From positions 519,811 through 583,810 of the forward strand of contig NZ_LMFP01000028.1 of the NCBI RefSeq assembly GCF_001426885.1: a stretch of 64,000 bases of DNA, written 5' to 3'. Of the stretch, positions 1-9,585 are shown in pieces. The notes beneath the pieces are model-generated. The model was not told the DNA's origin and made no database searches. It saw only the letters and a program-made list of their open reading frames with translations. The stretch comes from Pelomonas sp. Root1444. Its GTDB lineage: Bacteria > Pseudomonadota > Gammaproteobacteria > Burkholderiales > Burkholderiaceae_C. Both the position numbers and the translations under genes were made by a program. The first letter of the stretch is position 1; every line of letters begins with the position of its first letter.

Positions 1-2667
1 GCGCTGCAAGGGAGCACCGGCCGCACCACCAGCACCAACAGCACCAGCAGCGGCATCCAGGGCCTGAGCTCGCTGAGCCTGCGCGGCCTCGGGCCCATCC
101 GCACACTGACGCTGCTGGATGGCCAGCGCGTCGTCGGTGCCAATGTGACCGGCGTGACCGACGTCAGCCAGTTTCCGCAGCTGCTCATCAAGCAGGTGGA
201 CGTGGTGACCGGCGGCGCGTCGGCGTCCTATGGCTCGGACGCCGTCGGCGGCGTGGTGAACTTCATCACCGACAAGCGCTTCAGCGGCTTCAAGGCCAAC
301 GTCGAGGCTGGCGAAACCAACTACCACGACGACCGCAACGCCACGCTGCAAGCGGCTTGGGGCCGCGGCTTCCTCGACGGCCGCGCGCACCTGGTCGCCA
401 GCGCCGAGTACAGCCGTGAAAAGGGCGTGCCCTCCCCCCGCTTCGGCGGCGCGGGCGCCAACGGCCGGACGTGGTTCAGGAACCCCGCCTTCCAGGTGCG
501 CCCGATCGCGCAAACGACGGACGGCAAGCCGCAATACATCGCCATCGAGAACGCCCAGCAATTCCAGTACGCCAAGTACGGCCTCATCACCAACGGCCCG
601 CTGCAGGGCACGGCCTTCGGCAAGGATGGCGCGCCCTTCCAGTTCCAGTACGGCTCGGGAGGCGTGCCCACCGGCACCGGCACCGTCACCGGGTGCATCA
701 CGCCCTTCTGCGTCGGCGGCGACCTGAGCGGCACGGTCGGCGGCGGTACGACCCTGGGCATGAACATGGCACGCCAGGTGGCCTACACGCGCGGCAGCTA
801 CGAGCTCAACGACGACCATGAGCTGTTCTTCAGCCTCAACTACGCCAAGGTCGACTCGCGCTTCACACCCAACCCGGGCGCGGCCAAGAACGACAACCTG
901 ACCATCCAGTGCGACAACCCGTTCGTGCCCGCGTCCATCCAGACGGCCTGTGCGGCGAACGGCATCACCAGCTTCAAGTTCGGCACCTCCAACGCCAACT
1001 TCCCGAAGGACATCGAGGTCAACCCGGTGCGCACGCAGCTGCGCGCGGTGCTGGGTGCCAACGGCAAGTTCAATGCGCTCGGCAAGGCCTGGACGTACGA
1101 CGCGTACGCGGCGCATGGCCAGAACACCATCGACATCCGCGTCGCCAACATGTCGCTCAACGCGCGCTACAACGCCGCCATCGACGCCATCCGCGGCCCC
1201 GGCAACACCATCATCTGCCGCAACCCGGTGGCCGTCGCGTCGGGCTGCGTGCCGCTCAACATCCTCGGCGACGTGCCGGCCGACCCGGCGGCGATGGCCT
1301 ACATCGAACCGGCCAACGGGCCGCGCCAGCATTCCCGCCAGCGCCAGTCCGTCGCCAGCTTCGCCGTCAACGGCGAGCCGTTCTCGCTGTGGGCGGGCCC
1401 GGTGGCGCTGGCCTTCGGCGCGGAAGCGCGCCGGGAGCAATACCACGTCACCGGCGATCCTTACGGCAATGGCGTTTCGGCGGCCAGCCCCAACACGCCG
1501 GAGTACCCGGCCGACCCGCTGCTGAACACCAGCGTCGGCAACAACTGGTATGCCGGCAACTACCACAATGCCGTGGGCGCGTACCACGTGAAGGAAGGCT
1601 TCATCGAGCTCAACCTGCCGCTGTTCAAGTCCGCAAGCCTGGGCGAGGCCAACTTCAACGTCGCCGGCCGCCACACCCGCTACAGCACCTCCGGCAGCGT
1701 CGACAGCTGGAAGGCTGGCTCGACCTGGAAGACCGGCGTGGACGGCCTGCGCCTGCGCGCCGTCACGTCCCAGGACGTGCGCGCGCCCAACCTGAGCGAA
1801 CTCTTCGCCGCGCCGGTGGTCGTCAACAACACCGTCAACTACCAGGGCACCACGCTGACGGTGCAGCAACGCACCATCGGCAACACCAAACTGCGCCCCG
1901 AGATCGCCCGCAACACCACGCTGGGCGTCGTGCTGGCGCAGCCGAAGTGGGCGCCGGGCTTCAGCGCCTCCGTCGACTATTTCGACATCAAGGTCAACGA
2001 CGTCATCTCCTCGCTCACCACGCAGCAGGAGGTGGACCTGTGCGTGGCGGGCAACCAGGAGATCTGCGCCGCGATGGACCTCGTCAGCGCGACCAAGTAC
2101 GTGACCGTGCAGGCTTTCAACCTCGCGTCCATGCGCAACAAGGGCTTCGATCTGGAAGGCGTCTATAGGTTCGATCTCGGCATGGGTCTGCCCGGCAAGA
2201 TCACGCTGCGCGGGCTGGCCACCTACACCAGGAGCTTCGTGACCAACTCCGGCGTGGTCGGCACCATCCCGACCGAGGCTGCCGGCGTCAACCTCGGCAA
2301 CACACCGAAGTGGAAGGGCCAGTTTTCGCAATCCTGGGACACCGACACGGCCAGCTTCACCGTCTCCCAGCGCTGGATCAGCGACGGCGTCTACAGCAAC
2401 GAGTACATCGAGTGCCAGACCAACTGTCCCGTCTCCACACTCACGCGCCCCACCATCCTGAACAACCAGATGAAGGGCGCGTTCTACTGGGACATCGGCG
2501 GCTCGTACAAGCTCAACAAGAACCTGACGGTCTACTTCAAGGTCGACAACCTGACCAACGTGGACCCCGTTGCCGCGCCGCAGACGGGCACGGGCTACGG
2601 CATCAATCCATTCCTGTACGACGTGCTGGGCCGGCAGTACCGCGTGGGCGCGCGGATGCAGTTCTGA
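1..2667 (+). CDS. TonB-dependent outer-membrane receptor (5' end cut by window)
   Basis: The reading frame is open from base 1, so the true start, signal peptide and most of the TonB box lie upstream of the window. About 888 codons are visible. The first ~90 residues are the end of a plug domain (SLRGLGPIRTLTLLDGQR, then VDVVTGGASASYGSDAVGGV), typical of TonB receptors. The remainder is a beta-barrel rich in aromatic and Asn/Gly strands, with the usual C-terminal lobe (a KVDNLTN motif, then YDVLGRQYRVGARMQF ending in Phe). Several Cys pairs lie in predicted extracellular loops. Such receptors import siderophores, vitamin B12 or glycans using TonB-ExbBD energy; the substrate cannot be read here. 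The minus-strand gene starting at 3083 is convergent with a 5-bp gap. The family is certain; the substrate is unknown. Confidence 0.93.
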   Translation, partial: ALQGSTGRTTSTNSTSSGIQGLSSLSLRGLGPIRTLTLLDGQRVVGANVTGVTDVSQFPQLLIKQVDVVTGGASASYGSDAVGGVVNFITDKRFSGFKANVEAGETNYHDDRNATLQAAWGRGFLDGRAHLVASAEYSREKGVPSPRFGGAGANGRTWFRNPAFQVRPIAQTTDGKPQYIAIENAQQFQYAKYGLITNGPLQGTAFGKDGAPFQFQYGSGGVPTGTGTVTGCITPFCVGGDLSGTVGGGTTLGMNMARQVAYTRGSYELNDDHELFFSLNYAKVDSRFTPNPGAAKNDNLTIQCDNPFVPASIQTACAANGITSFKFGTSNANFPKDIEVNPVRTQLRAVLGANGKFNALGKAWTYDAYAAHGQNTIDIRVANMSLNARYNAAIDAIRGPGNTIICRNPVAVASGCVPLNILGDVPADPAAMAYIEPANGPRQHSRQRQSVASFAVNGEPFSLWAGPVALAFGAEARREQYHVTGDPYGNGVSAASPNTPEYPADPLLNTSVGNNWYAGNYHNAVGAYHVKEGFIELNLPLFKSASLGEANFNVAGRHTRYSTSGSVDSWKAGSTWKTGVDGLRLRAVTSQDVRAPNLSELFAAPVVVNNTVNYQGTTLTVQQRTIGNTKLRPEIARNTTLGVVLAQPKWAPGFSASVDYFDIKVNDVISSLTTQQEVDLCVAGNQEICAAMDLVSATKYVTVQAFNLASMRNKGFDLEGVYRFDLGMGLPGKITLRGLATYTRSFVTNSGVVGTIPTEAAGVNLGNTPKWKGQFSQSWDTDTASFTVSQRWISDGVYSNEYIECQTNCPVSTLTRPTILNNQMKGAFYWDIGGSYKLNKNLTVYFKVDNLTNVDPVAAPQTGTGYGINPFLYDVLGRQYRVGARMQF

Positions 2668-2672
2668 CGCAG

Positions 2673-3083
2673 TCAGGCCGAGCCGAAGCTGAGGCCGCGC
2701 GACCGCAGCCAGGCCTCGGCCTCGGCAACGCTGGCGCAGCCATGGAAGTTGGTCATCGCAGCGGCGCGAGCCGCCATGGGCCGGATGATGAGGGCCTGGA
2801 AGCTGTCGGGGATGACCGTGGCCGCGGCGACGAGGCCATGGGCCAGCGCGTCCTCGAAGAAGGCCCAGATGCCGTCGAGCGCTTCCGGCGTCGCGCCCTC
2901 CCAGGCGGCGGTGTCGCTGAGCAGGCCCCAGGGCCGGCCGGCATGCGCGCGGGCCAGGCGGCCGCCCTCCTCGCGCAGCCGCTGGGCCGCAACCTCGTTC
3001 CAGGTGCCCTCCAGGCACAGGACCAGCACCTCACCCCGCCATGTCAGGCGGAAATGGCCGTGCTGGTTCCACGCGGAAGTCAT
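2673..3083 (-). CDS. small conserved protein, STAS/SpoIIAA-like (tentative)
   Basis: The 136-residue product begins MTSAWNQHGHF. This ATG lies 4 bp after the stop of the upstream deaminase gene, so it is probably co-transcribed and translationally coupled; the frame is open further upstream but only inside the deaminase. It has no signal peptide and no membrane segment. The pattern (a beta-strand FRLTWRGEVLVLCLEGTW, then alternating helix/strand with RPWGLLSDTAAWEG) resembles the small alpha/beta STAS or SpoIIAA-like fold, but no diagnostic phosphorylation-site Ser is evident. The function is unknown; the fold assignment is inference only. Confidence 0.7.
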   Translation of the reverse strand: MTSAWNQHGHFRLTWRGEVLVLCLEGTWNEVAAQRLREEGGRLARAHAGRPWGLLSDTAAWEGATPEALDGIWAFFEDALAHGLVAAATVIPDSFQALIIRPMAARAAAMTNFHGCASVAEAEAWLRSRGLSFGSA

Positions 3084-3087
3084 GGCA

Positions 3088-4401
3088 TCAAGCGGTCGCC
3101 TGCATGCGACCGACGACGTCGCGCACCTCGGCCAGCAGCGCCGGCACGTCGATGGTGGTCGGCTGGCGGTCGCGCAGCACCTGGCGGCCGCCGACCCACA
3201 CGTTGCTGACCTGCTCGCGGCCCGCCACATAGACGAGCTGCGCCGCGGCGTTGTAGACCGGCTGGCACTCGAGACTGTCCAGCGACACGGCGACGACGTC
3301 GGCCAGCTTGCCGACTTCCAGCGAGCCCAGGTCGTCGCCTCGGCCCATGGCCTTGGCGGCGCGGATCGTCGCCATCTCCAACGCCGTGCGCGCGGTGGCC
3401 ACCGTCGGATCGCCGGTGATGCCCTTGGCCAGCAGCGCGGCGGAGCGGATCTCGCCGAACATGTCCAGGCGGTTGTTGGACGCCGCGCCGTCGGTGCCGA
3501 GGATGGTGTTGACGCCCGCCGTCTCCAGCGCTTTCAACGGCATCACGCCCGAGGCGAGCTTGAGATTGGAATTGGGGTTGTGCACCAGATGCACGCCCTT
3601 CCTGGCCATCAGCTCGATCTCGGCCTCGTCGAGGTGGACCATGTGCACGGCGATCATGCGCCCGCTGAACAGGCCCAGCTTGTCCAGCCGCGCGATGGGG
3701 CGCACGCCATGCGCCTTGATGCCGTCCTCGACCTCACCGGCCGTCTCGTGGATGTGGCAGTGCATCTGGATGTCCAGCTTTTCGGCCAGGTCACGCAGCT
3801 TGATGAAGGTCTCGTCGGACACCGTGTACGGCGCATGCGGCGCGCTGGTCCAGTCGAGCAGCTTCTCGCCCTTGTACTGCTCGTAGGCGGCGATGCCCTT
3901 GGCGATGTAGTCGTCGGGTCCCGACGCATAGCCGGTCGGGAAGTCGATGACGTTCATCGACACGGCCGCACGCACGCCCGAGTCCACCGCGGCGCGGGCC
4001 ATCGCGGTCGGGAAGAAGTACATGTCGTTGATGTAGGTCGTGCCGCTGCGCAGGCCTTCGGCCGCCGCCAGCTTGGAGCCGAGGTAGGTCCATTCCTCGC
4101 TGACCCACTTCTTCTCCAGCGGCCAGATGTGGTTCTGCAGCCAATCCATCAGCGGCACGTCGTCGGCGACGCCGCGCAGCAGCGTCATGGCGGAGTGCGC
4201 ATGGCCGTTGATGAGGCCGGGGATGAGGATCTGCTCGGGCAGCTCGACGCGTGTCGCCTGCGGGTACTGCGCCAGCAGCGCCTCGCGCGGGCCGACCGCA
4301 GCGATGCGCTCGCCGTCGATCAGCAGTGCATGGTTCTCCAGCGTCTCTTCGCCGGCCTTCATGGCCAGCAGCCAGCGCGGCAGCAGCAGGGTTTGGGGCA
4401 T
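3088..4401 (-). CDS. mtaD: 5-methylthioadenosine/S-adenosylhomocysteine deaminase (TRZ/ATZ amidohydrolase)
   Basis: The 437-residue cytosolic metal-dependent hydrolase belongs to the amidohydrolase superfamily. Metal and catalytic motifs are in order: HxH at residues 67-69 (NGHAHSAMTLLRG), HCHIHE around 215-219, HMVHLD around 253-258, and the Asp in LGTDG around 304. This subfamily deaminates 5'-methylthioadenosine and S-adenosylhomocysteine to the inosine analogues, as part of methionine/purine salvage. Length and motif spacing match MtaD; other TRZ/ATZ substrates such as 8-oxoguanine are less likely but not excluded. It sits 17 bp downstream of rbsK on the same strand and 4 bp before the small STAS-like gene, suggesting a three-gene salvage operon (nucleoside deaminase plus ribose kinase). 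Confidence 0.88.
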   Translation of the reverse strand: MPQTLLLPRWLLAMKAGEETLENHALLIDGERIAAVGPREALLAQYPQATRVELPEQILIPGLINGHAHSAMTLLRGVADDVPLMDWLQNHIWPLEKKWVSEEWTYLGSKLAAAEGLRSGTTYINDMYFFPTAMARAAVDSGVRAAVSMNVIDFPTGYASGPDDYIAKGIAAYEQYKGEKLLDWTSAPHAPYTVSDETFIKLRDLAEKLDIQMHCHIHETAGEVEDGIKAHGVRPIARLDKLGLFSGRMIAVHMVHLDEAEIELMARKGVHLVHNPNSNLKLASGVMPLKALETAGVNTILGTDGAASNNRLDMFGEIRSAALLAKGITGDPTVATARTALEMATIRAAKAMGRGDDLGSLEVGKLADVVAVSLDSLECQPVYNAAAQLVYVAGREQVSNVWVGGRQVLRDRQPTTIDVPALLAEVRDVVGRMQATA

Positions 4402-4418
4402 CTAGTTCTCCTGGGGAT

Positions 4419-5345
4419 TCAGATTCTCTGCGCGAGCAGTTGCTCGACTTCATGACGGCGCGGCATCGCGTCCTGCACGCCGGGGCGCGACACGGCGAGG
4501 GCTGCCGCCGCCTGGGCGAAGGCGAGCGCCTGGGCCACCGGCTGACCTTCGGCCAGTGCGGTCAGCAGCGCGCCGACGAGCGTATCGCCGGCACCGACCG
4601 TATCGACCGCCTTGACCGATCGCGCCGGGACATGCTGCACGCCGTCGGCGTCCACCCAGCACAGGCCCTCGGCCCCGAGGGACACCAGCACGGCGGCCGG
4701 GCCCTGGGCGCGCAAGGCCTCGGCCAGGGCGCGCGGCTGGTCCGCCGCGCCGCCCAAGGTGGCCACCAGCGCCTGCGCTTCCAGGGCGTTGACGACCAGC
4801 AGATCGACCAGCGGCAGCAGGCTCTCGCTGCCGGGGCGGAAAGGGGCGGCGTTCAACACCGTCTTGACCCCCGCCGCGCGGGCGCGCTCGAACGCGCGCG
4901 CGATGCTCTCCAGCGGCAGCTCCTGCTGGGCCACCAGCCAGCGCAGGCCGTCCAGCTCCAGCGCCTCGACCTGCGCCAGCGGCAGCGTGCCGTTGGAACC
5001 GGCGACGGTGACGATCTGGTTCTCGGCGTCCTCGGCGCCGACGACGATCAGCGCCACGCCGGGCACCTCGTCGGCGGGCTGGGTGATGGCACGGATGTCG
5101 ACGCCCTCGCCCTTCAGCTGCTCGACCATCGCCGCGCCGTTCTCCATCAGGCCGACGCGCGCGGCGAGCGCCACGCGTGCGCCGAGGCGCGCAGCCGCCA
5201 CGGCCTGGTTCGCACCCTTGCCACCCAGGCAGGAGCCGAAGCGCTGGCCCCTCAACGTCTCGCCGGGCTGCGGCAGCCGCGGCGCGTGCACGATGAGGTC
5301 GCGGTTGACGCTGCCGAGGACGAGGATCTGAGGGGCGGTGGCCAT
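4419..5345 (-). CDS. rbsK: ribokinase (PfkB family)
   Basis: The 308-residue sugar kinase has the N-terminal PfkB signature (LGSVNRDLIVH and GGKGANQAVAAARLG, residues 41-47 for GGKGANQ). The C-terminal signature is VDTVGAGDTLVGALL, with catalytic base Asp254 in the anion-hole motif GAGD. It phosphorylates ribose to ribose 5-phosphate with ATP. Length and motifs fit ribokinase; a related nucleoside or sugar kinase is possible because no rbs transporter is adjacent. The next gene downstream is the methylthioadenosine/SAH deaminase, so a role in nucleoside-derived ribose salvage is plausible (inference). A terminator hairpin (5372-5398) belonging to gltA lies just upstream, marking this as a separate transcription unit. 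Confidence 0.88.
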   Translation of the reverse strand: MATAPQILVLGSVNRDLIVHAPRLPQPGETLRGQRFGSCLGGKGANQAVAAARLGARVALAARVGLMENGAAMVEQLKGEGVDIRAITQPADEVPGVALIVVGAEDAENQIVTVAGSNGTLPLAQVEALELDGLRWLVAQQELPLESIARAFERARAAGVKTVLNAAPFRPGSESLLPLVDLLVVNALEAQALVATLGGAADQPRALAEALRAQGPAAVLVSLGAEGLCWVDADGVQHVPARSVKAVDTVGAGDTLVGALLTALAEGQPVAQALAFAQAAAALAVSRPGVQDAMPRRHEVEQLLAQRI

Positions 5346-5371
5346 GGGCGGTCAGGGTCTCCGAAATGAAA

Positions 5372-5398
5372 GAACCCCTCGGGGGCGCCGAGGGGTTC
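5372..5398 (-). terminator. Rho-independent terminator of the sdh-gltA operon
   Basis: Perfect 11-bp stem (GAACCCCTCGG / CCGAGGGGTTC) with a 5-nt loop, 30 bp past the gltA stop. On the minus strand it is followed by the T-rich tract TTTCATTTC. Confidence 0.85.
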
Positions 5399-5427
5399 GC
5401 GTGAGGCGAGGGCCGATCAAACAGCCA

Positions 5428-6738
5428 TCAACGCTGGGCGATGGGCTTGACGTCCCGCGGGCTGGCGCCGACGAACAGCTGGCGCGGGCGGCCGATCTTG
5501 TACTCGGGGTCGCCGATCATCTCATTGAGCTGGGCGATCCAGCCGACCGTACGGGCCAGCGCGAAGATGGCCGTGAACAGCGGCACCGGGATGCCGATGG
5601 CGCGCTGCACGATGCCCGAGTAGAAGTCGACGTTCGGGTAGAGCTTGCGGGCGACGAAGTACTCGTCTTCCAGAGCGATCTTCTCCAGCTTCATGGCCAG
5701 CTCGAACAGCGGGTCGTTCTGCAGGCCCAGCTCGTTGAGCACCTCGTGGCAGGTCTCGCGCATCAGCTTGGCGCGCGGGTCGTAGTTCTTGTAGACGCGG
5801 TGGCCGAAGCCCATCAGCTTGACGCCGGAGTTCTTGTCCTTGACCTTGCCGATGAAGTCGCCGATGCGGGCCACGCCGCCCTGCTTCTGGATGTCGCCCA
5901 GCATGTTCAGGCAGGCCTCGTTGGCGCCGCCGTGCGCGGGGCCCCACAGGCAGGCCACGCCGGCCGCGATGGCCGCGAACGGGTTGGTGCCCGACGAGCC
6001 GCACAGGCGCACGGTCGAGGTCGACGCGTTCTGCTCGTGGTCGGCGTGCAGCGTGAAGATGCGGTCCATCGCGCGCACGAGCACGTCGTTGGGCTTGTAG
6101 TCCTCGCAGGGCGTGGCAAACATCATGCGCATGAAGTTGCCGGCGTAGCTGAGGTCGTTCTTCGGGTAGATGTAGGGCTGGCCGATGGTGTACTTGTAGG
6201 CCATGGCCACGAGCGTGGGCATCTTGGCGATCAGGCGGATCGCCGCGATCTCGCGGTGCTCGGGGTTATTGATGTCGGTGCTGTCGTGATAGAAGGCCGA
6301 CATCGCGCCCACCAGGCCCGTCATGACGGCCATCGGGTGGGCGTCACGGCGGAAGCCGCGCAGGAAGAACTGCATCTGCTCGTTGACCATGGTGTGGTGC
6401 ATCACACGGTCTTCGAAGTTGGCCTTCTCGGCGACGTTCGGCAGTTCTCCGTAGAGCAGCAGGTAGCAGGTCTCGAGGTAGTCGCAGTTCACCGCGAGCT
6501 GCTCGATGGGGTAGCCGCGGTACAGCAGCTCGCCCTTGTCGCCGTCGATGTAGGTGATGGTCGAGTTGCACGACGCCGTCGACAGGAAGCCGGGGTCGTA
6601 GGTGAACTTGCCGGTCTGGGCGTAGAGCTTGCGGATGTCGATGACATCCGGGCCGATCGTGCCCTTGTAGAGCGGCAGGTCCATCGAGGGGCTGCCGTCG
6701 GAGAACGACAGGGTGGCTTTCACGTCGGACGGGGTCAT
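5428..6738 (-). CDS. gltA: citrate synthase, type II
   Basis: The 436-residue enzyme condenses acetyl-CoA with oxaloacetate to give citrate, the TCA entry step. Length and sequence are those of the hexameric NADH-sensitive type II enzyme of Gram-negatives. Catalytic histidines are visible in [10 protein letters not shown] and [14 protein letters not shown], and the catalytic Asp in NVDFYSG. An N-terminal beta-domain ([19 protein letters not shown]) is present, as in type II enzymes. The start ATG is preceded by AAAGGAC. It is last in the operon sdhC-sdhD-sdhA-sdhB-sdhE-gltA, with 36 bp between sdhE and gltA, and ends in a strong hairpin terminator. Confidence 0.97.
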   Translation of the reverse strand: MTPSDVKATLSFSDGSPSMDLPLYKGTIGPDVIDIRKLYAQTGKFTYDPGFLSTASCNSTITYIDGDKGELLYRGYPIEQLAVNCDYLETCYLLLYGELPNVAEKANFEDRVMHHTMVNEQMQFFLRGFRRDAHPMAVMTGLVGAMSAFYHDSTDINNPEHREIAAIRLIAKMPTLVAMAYKYTIGQPYIYPKNDLSYAGNFMRMMFATPCEDYKPNDVLVRAMDRIFTLHADHEQNASTSTVRLCGSSGTNPFAAIAAGVACLWGPAHGGANEACLNMLGDIQKQGGVARIGDFIGKVKDKNSGVKLMGFGHRVYKNYDPRAKLMRETCHEVLNELGLQNDPLFELAMKLEKIALEDEYFVARKLYPNVDFYSGIVQRAIGIPVPLFTAIFALARTVGWIAQLNEMIGDPEYKIGRPRQLFVGASPRDVKPIAQR

Positions 6739-6774
6739 GGGGGCGGTCCTTTGAGAGGCTTTGAAAAACGGGAG

Positions 6775-7044
6775 TCAGGTACGCAGCTCGGCGAGAACCT
6801 CGCGCACCGCAGCGGTGTCGATTTCACCACTGGGTTCCTTGCGGCGCAGTAACAGATCCAAAAGGTCGTTGTCGGACAAGTCCATCAGCATGGTCATGCC
6901 GTCAGCGAGGCTGACGCTGATGCCGTCGGGGTGGCGATTGAAGAAGCGCTCGATGAGGATGTCGTTCTCCAGCAGGCCCCGGCGGCAGCGCCAGCGCAGC
7001 TTGGACAGCGCACGTTCGTCGATCATCGAAGCCACTTCACTCAT
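6775..7044 (-). CDS. sdhE: succinate dehydrogenase flavinylation factor SdhE
   Basis: The 89-residue protein of the SdhE/CptB (YgfY, DUF339) family contains the signature RRGLLE within WRCRRGLLENDILIERFF, the RGxxE motif needed to promote covalent FAD attachment to SdhA. The start is the ATG at 7044, 5 bp after the sdhB stop; an upstream in-frame extension runs into sdhB and is not supported. It sits between sdhB and gltA, the usual place in betaproteobacteria, and is probably translationally coupled to sdhB. Confidence 0.95.
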   Translation of the reverse strand: MSEVASMIDERALSKLRWRCRRGLLENDILIERFFNRHPDGISVSLADGMTMLMDLSDNDLLDLLLRRKEPSGEIDTAAVREVLAELRT

Positions 7045-7049
7045 CGTCT

Positions 7050-7751
7050 TCAGACCGCGCGACGAACCATCAACTCTTTGATCTTGCCGATGGCCTTCGT
7101 GGGGTTCAGGCCCTTGGGGCAGACATCCACGCAGTTCATGATGGTGTGGCAGCGGAACAGGCGGTACGGGTCCTCGAGGTTGTCCAGGCGCTCGGCGGTC
7201 GCTTCGTCGCGGCTGTCGGCGATGAAGCGATAGGCCTGCAGCAGGCCGGCCGGGCCAACGAACTTGTCGGGGTTCCACCAGAAGCTCGGGCAGCTCGTCG
7301 AGCAGCTCGCGCACAGGATGCACTCGTACAGGCCGTCCAGCTCCTCCCGCTCGACGGGCGACTGCAGGCGCTCCTTGTCGGGCGGCGGGTTGTCGTTGAC
7401 GAGGTAGGGCTTGATGGAGTGGTACTGCTTGAAGAACTGCGTCATGTCGACGATGAGGTCGCGCACGACGGGCAGGCCCGGCAGCGGCTTCAGGGTGATG
7501 ACACCCGGCAGCGTCAGCATGTTGGTCAGGCAGGCCAGACCGTTCTTGCCGTTGATGTTCATCGCGTCCGAGCCGCAGACGCCTTCGCGGCAGGAGCGGC
7601 GGAAGGACAGCGTCGGGTCGACGGCCTTCAGCTTGACCAGGGCGTCGAGCAGCATGCGCTCATGGCCGTCCAGCTCGACCTTGAGGGTCTGCATGTAGGG
7701 CTTGGCGTCCTTGTCGGGGTCGTAGCGGTAGATCTGGAAAGTGCGCTTCAT
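7050..7751 (-). CDS. sdhB: succinate dehydrogenase iron-sulfur subunit
   Basis: The 233-residue electron-transfer subunit of complex II has an N-terminal 2Fe-2S ferredoxin domain with the Cys cluster [22 protein letters not shown]. The C-terminal domain has [18 protein letters not shown] and [17 protein letters not shown], ligating the 4Fe-4S and 3Fe-4S clusters. It carries electrons from SdhA FAD to ubiquinone bound at SdhC/D. A 67-bp gap from sdhA holds a strong palindrome, so expression may be partly uncoupled from sdhA. Confidence 0.97.
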   Translation of the reverse strand: MKRTFQIYRYDPDKDAKPYMQTLKVELDGHERMLLDALVKLKAVDPTLSFRRSCREGVCGSDAMNINGKNGLACLTNMLTLPGVITLKPLPGLPVVRDLIVDMTQFFKQYHSIKPYLVNDNPPPDKERLQSPVEREELDGLYECILCASCSTSCPSFWWNPDKFVGPAGLLQAYRFIADSRDEATAERLDNLEDPYRLFRCHTIMNCVDVCPKGLNPTKAIGKIKELMVRRAV

Positions 7752-7771
7752 GAATCAGTCCTAGTCAGTTG

Positions 7772-7809
7772 GGGACAGAGCTACTCGCTTCGCTCGGGCG
7801 GTCTGTCCC
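7772..7809. repeat. REP-like intergenic palindrome between sdhA and sdhB
   Basis: An inverted repeat with perfect 8-bp arms (GGGACAGA and TCTGTCCC) encloses a second, GC-rich near-palindrome (CTCGCTTCGCTCG). It fills most of the only sizeable gap in the sdh operon. It looks like a dispersed REP-type element or an RNA-processing hairpin. Copy number elsewhere cannot be seen here. Confidence 0.5.
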
Positions 7810-7818
7810 GCAAGGTCT

Positions 7819-9585
7819 TCAGAACGTACGGACCTTGGGAGGCACGGACTCGACGGTCAGCGGCTGGAGATTGACGGGCTTGTAGTCCAGGCGGTTGCCT
7901 TCGGAGTACCACAGCGTGTGCTTCATCCAGTTCGCGTCGTCGCGGTTCGGGTAGTCGTTGTGCGCATGGGCGCCACGGCTTTCGGGGCGGGCGGCGGCCG
8001 AGATCATCGTGGCCTGCGCGGCTTCGATGAGGTTCTCGACTTCCAGCGCCTCGACGCGGGCCGTGTTGAAGACCTTGGACTTGTCCTTCAGGCCGATGGA
8101 GCCGACACGCTTGGCGATCTCCTTGATCTTGGCCACGCCTTCGTCCATCGACGCCTGCGTGCGGAACACGCCGGCGTGCTGCTGCATGGCGGCACGGATG
8201 TCGTTGGCGACGTCCTGCGAGTACTCGCCGTTGGTGGCCGAGTCCAGGCGCGCCAGGCGGGCCAGCGTCTTGTCGGCGGCGTCCTTGGGCAGGTCCTTGT
8301 GGGACTTCGTCTTCAGGTTGAAGTCGACGATGTGGTTGCCCGCGGCGCGGCCGAACACGATCAGGTCCAGCAGCGAGTTGGTACCCAGGCGGTTGGCGCC
8401 GTGCACCGACACGCAGGAGCACTCGCCGACGGCGTACAGGCCGTTGATGACGTCGTTGTGCTTGCCGTTCTTCGGGATGACGACCTGGCCGTGCACGTTG
8501 GTCGGAATGCCGCCCATCTGGTAGTGGATGGTCGGCACCACCGGGATCGGTTCCTTCGTGATGTCGACGTTGGCGAAGTTGTGGCCGATCTCCAGCACCG
8601 ACGGCAGTCGCTTGGCGATGGTCTCGGCGCCCAGGTGGGTCATGTCCAGCAGCACGTAGTCCTTGTTGGGACCGCAGCCGCGACCTTCCTTGATTTCCTG
8701 GTCCATGGAGCGGGACACGAAGTCGCGCGGGGCCAGGTCCTTCAGCGTCGGGGCATAGCGCTCCATGAAGCGCTCGCCGTTGCTGTTGCGCAGGATCGCG
8801 CCTTCGCCGCGGCAGCCTTCGGTCAGCAGCACGCCCGCGCCGGCCACGCCGGTGGGGTGGAATTGCCAGAACTCCATGTCTTCCAGCGGAATGCCGGCAC
8901 GCGCCGCCATGCCCAGGCCGTCACCGGTGTTGATGAAGGCGTTGGTGGAGGCCGCGAAGATGCGGCCCGCGCCGCCGGTGGCCAGCAGCACGGTCTTGGC
9001 GTGCAGGATGTGGACCTCGCCGGTCTCCATCTCCAGCGCGGTCACGCCGACGGCATCGCCCTCGGCGTCGCGGATGATGTCCAGCGCCATCCACTCGACG
9101 AAGAACTGCGTGCGCGCCTTGACGTTCTGCTGGTACAGCGTGTGCAGCAGCGCGTGACCGGTGCGGTCGGCCGCCGCGCAGGCGCGCTGCACGGGCTTCT
9201 CGCCGTAGTTGGCGGTGTGGCCGCCAAAGGGGCGCTGATAGATGGTGCCGTCGGCATTGCGATCGAACGGCATGCCGAAGTGCTCGAGCTCGTAGACGAC
9301 CTTGGGCGCCTCGCGGCACATGAACTCGATGGCGTCCTGGTCGCCCAGCCAGTCCGAACCCTTGACGGTGTCGAAGAAGTGGTAGTGCCAGTTGTCCTCG
9401 GACATATTGCCCAGGGACGCGCCGATGCCGCCCTGCGCGGCCACGGTGTGCGAGCGGGTGGGGAAGACCTTGGACAGCACGGCCACGTTCAGGCCGGCCA
9501 GCGCCAGTTGCAGCGAGGCGCGCATGCCGGAGCCACCGGCCCCGACGATCACCACATCAAACTTACGGGTCGCGAGCTGCGCCAT
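7819..9585 (-). CDS. sdhA: succinate dehydrogenase flavoprotein subunit
   Basis: The 588-residue catalytic subunit of complex II oxidises succinate to fumarate. The N-terminus carries the FAD dinucleotide fold (VVIVGAGGSGMRASLQLA), followed by RSHTVAAQGG, whose His is the covalent FAD attachment site. Substrate-binding and catalytic motifs (HPTGVAGAGVLLTEGCRGEG, HGANRLGTNSLLDLIVFG) are intact. The start MAQLATRKFD is chosen because its ATG shares one base with the sdhD stop (TGATG) and is preceded by GGAGA; a longer open frame upstream only covers sdhD. Translational coupling to sdhD is likely. Confidence 0.97.
   Translation of the reverse strand: MAQLATRKFDVVIVGAGGSGMRASLQLALAGLNVAVLSKVFPTRSHTVAAQGGIGASLGNMSEDNWHYHFFDTVKGSDWLGDQDAIEFMCREAPKVVYELEHFGMPFDRNADGTIYQRPFGGHTANYGEKPVQRACAAADRTGHALLHTLYQQNVKARTQFFVEWMALDIIRDAEGDAVGVTALEMETGEVHILHAKTVLLATGGAGRIFAASTNAFINTGDGLGMAARAGIPLEDMEFWQFHPTGVAGAGVLLTEGCRGEGAILRNSNGERFMERYAPTLKDLAPRDFVSRSMDQEIKEGRGCGPNKDYVLLDMTHLGAETIAKRLPSVLEIGHNFANVDITKEPIPVVPTIHYQMGGIPTNVHGQVVIPKNGKHNDVINGLYAVGECSCVSVHGANRLGTNSLLDLIVFGRAAGNHIVDFNLKTKSHKDLPKDAADKTLARLARLDSATNGEYSQDVANDIRAAMQQHAGVFRTQASMDEGVAKIKEIAKRVGSIGLKDKSKVFNTARVEALEVENLIEAAQATMISAAARPESRGAHAHNDYPNRDDANWMKHTLWYSEGNRLDYKPVNLQPLTVESVPPKVRTF

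Noticed and set aside
2673-5345. An rbs (ribose uptake) operon around rbsK
   Set aside because: No transporter, RbsD or LacI-type regulator is present; context is nucleoside salvage instead.
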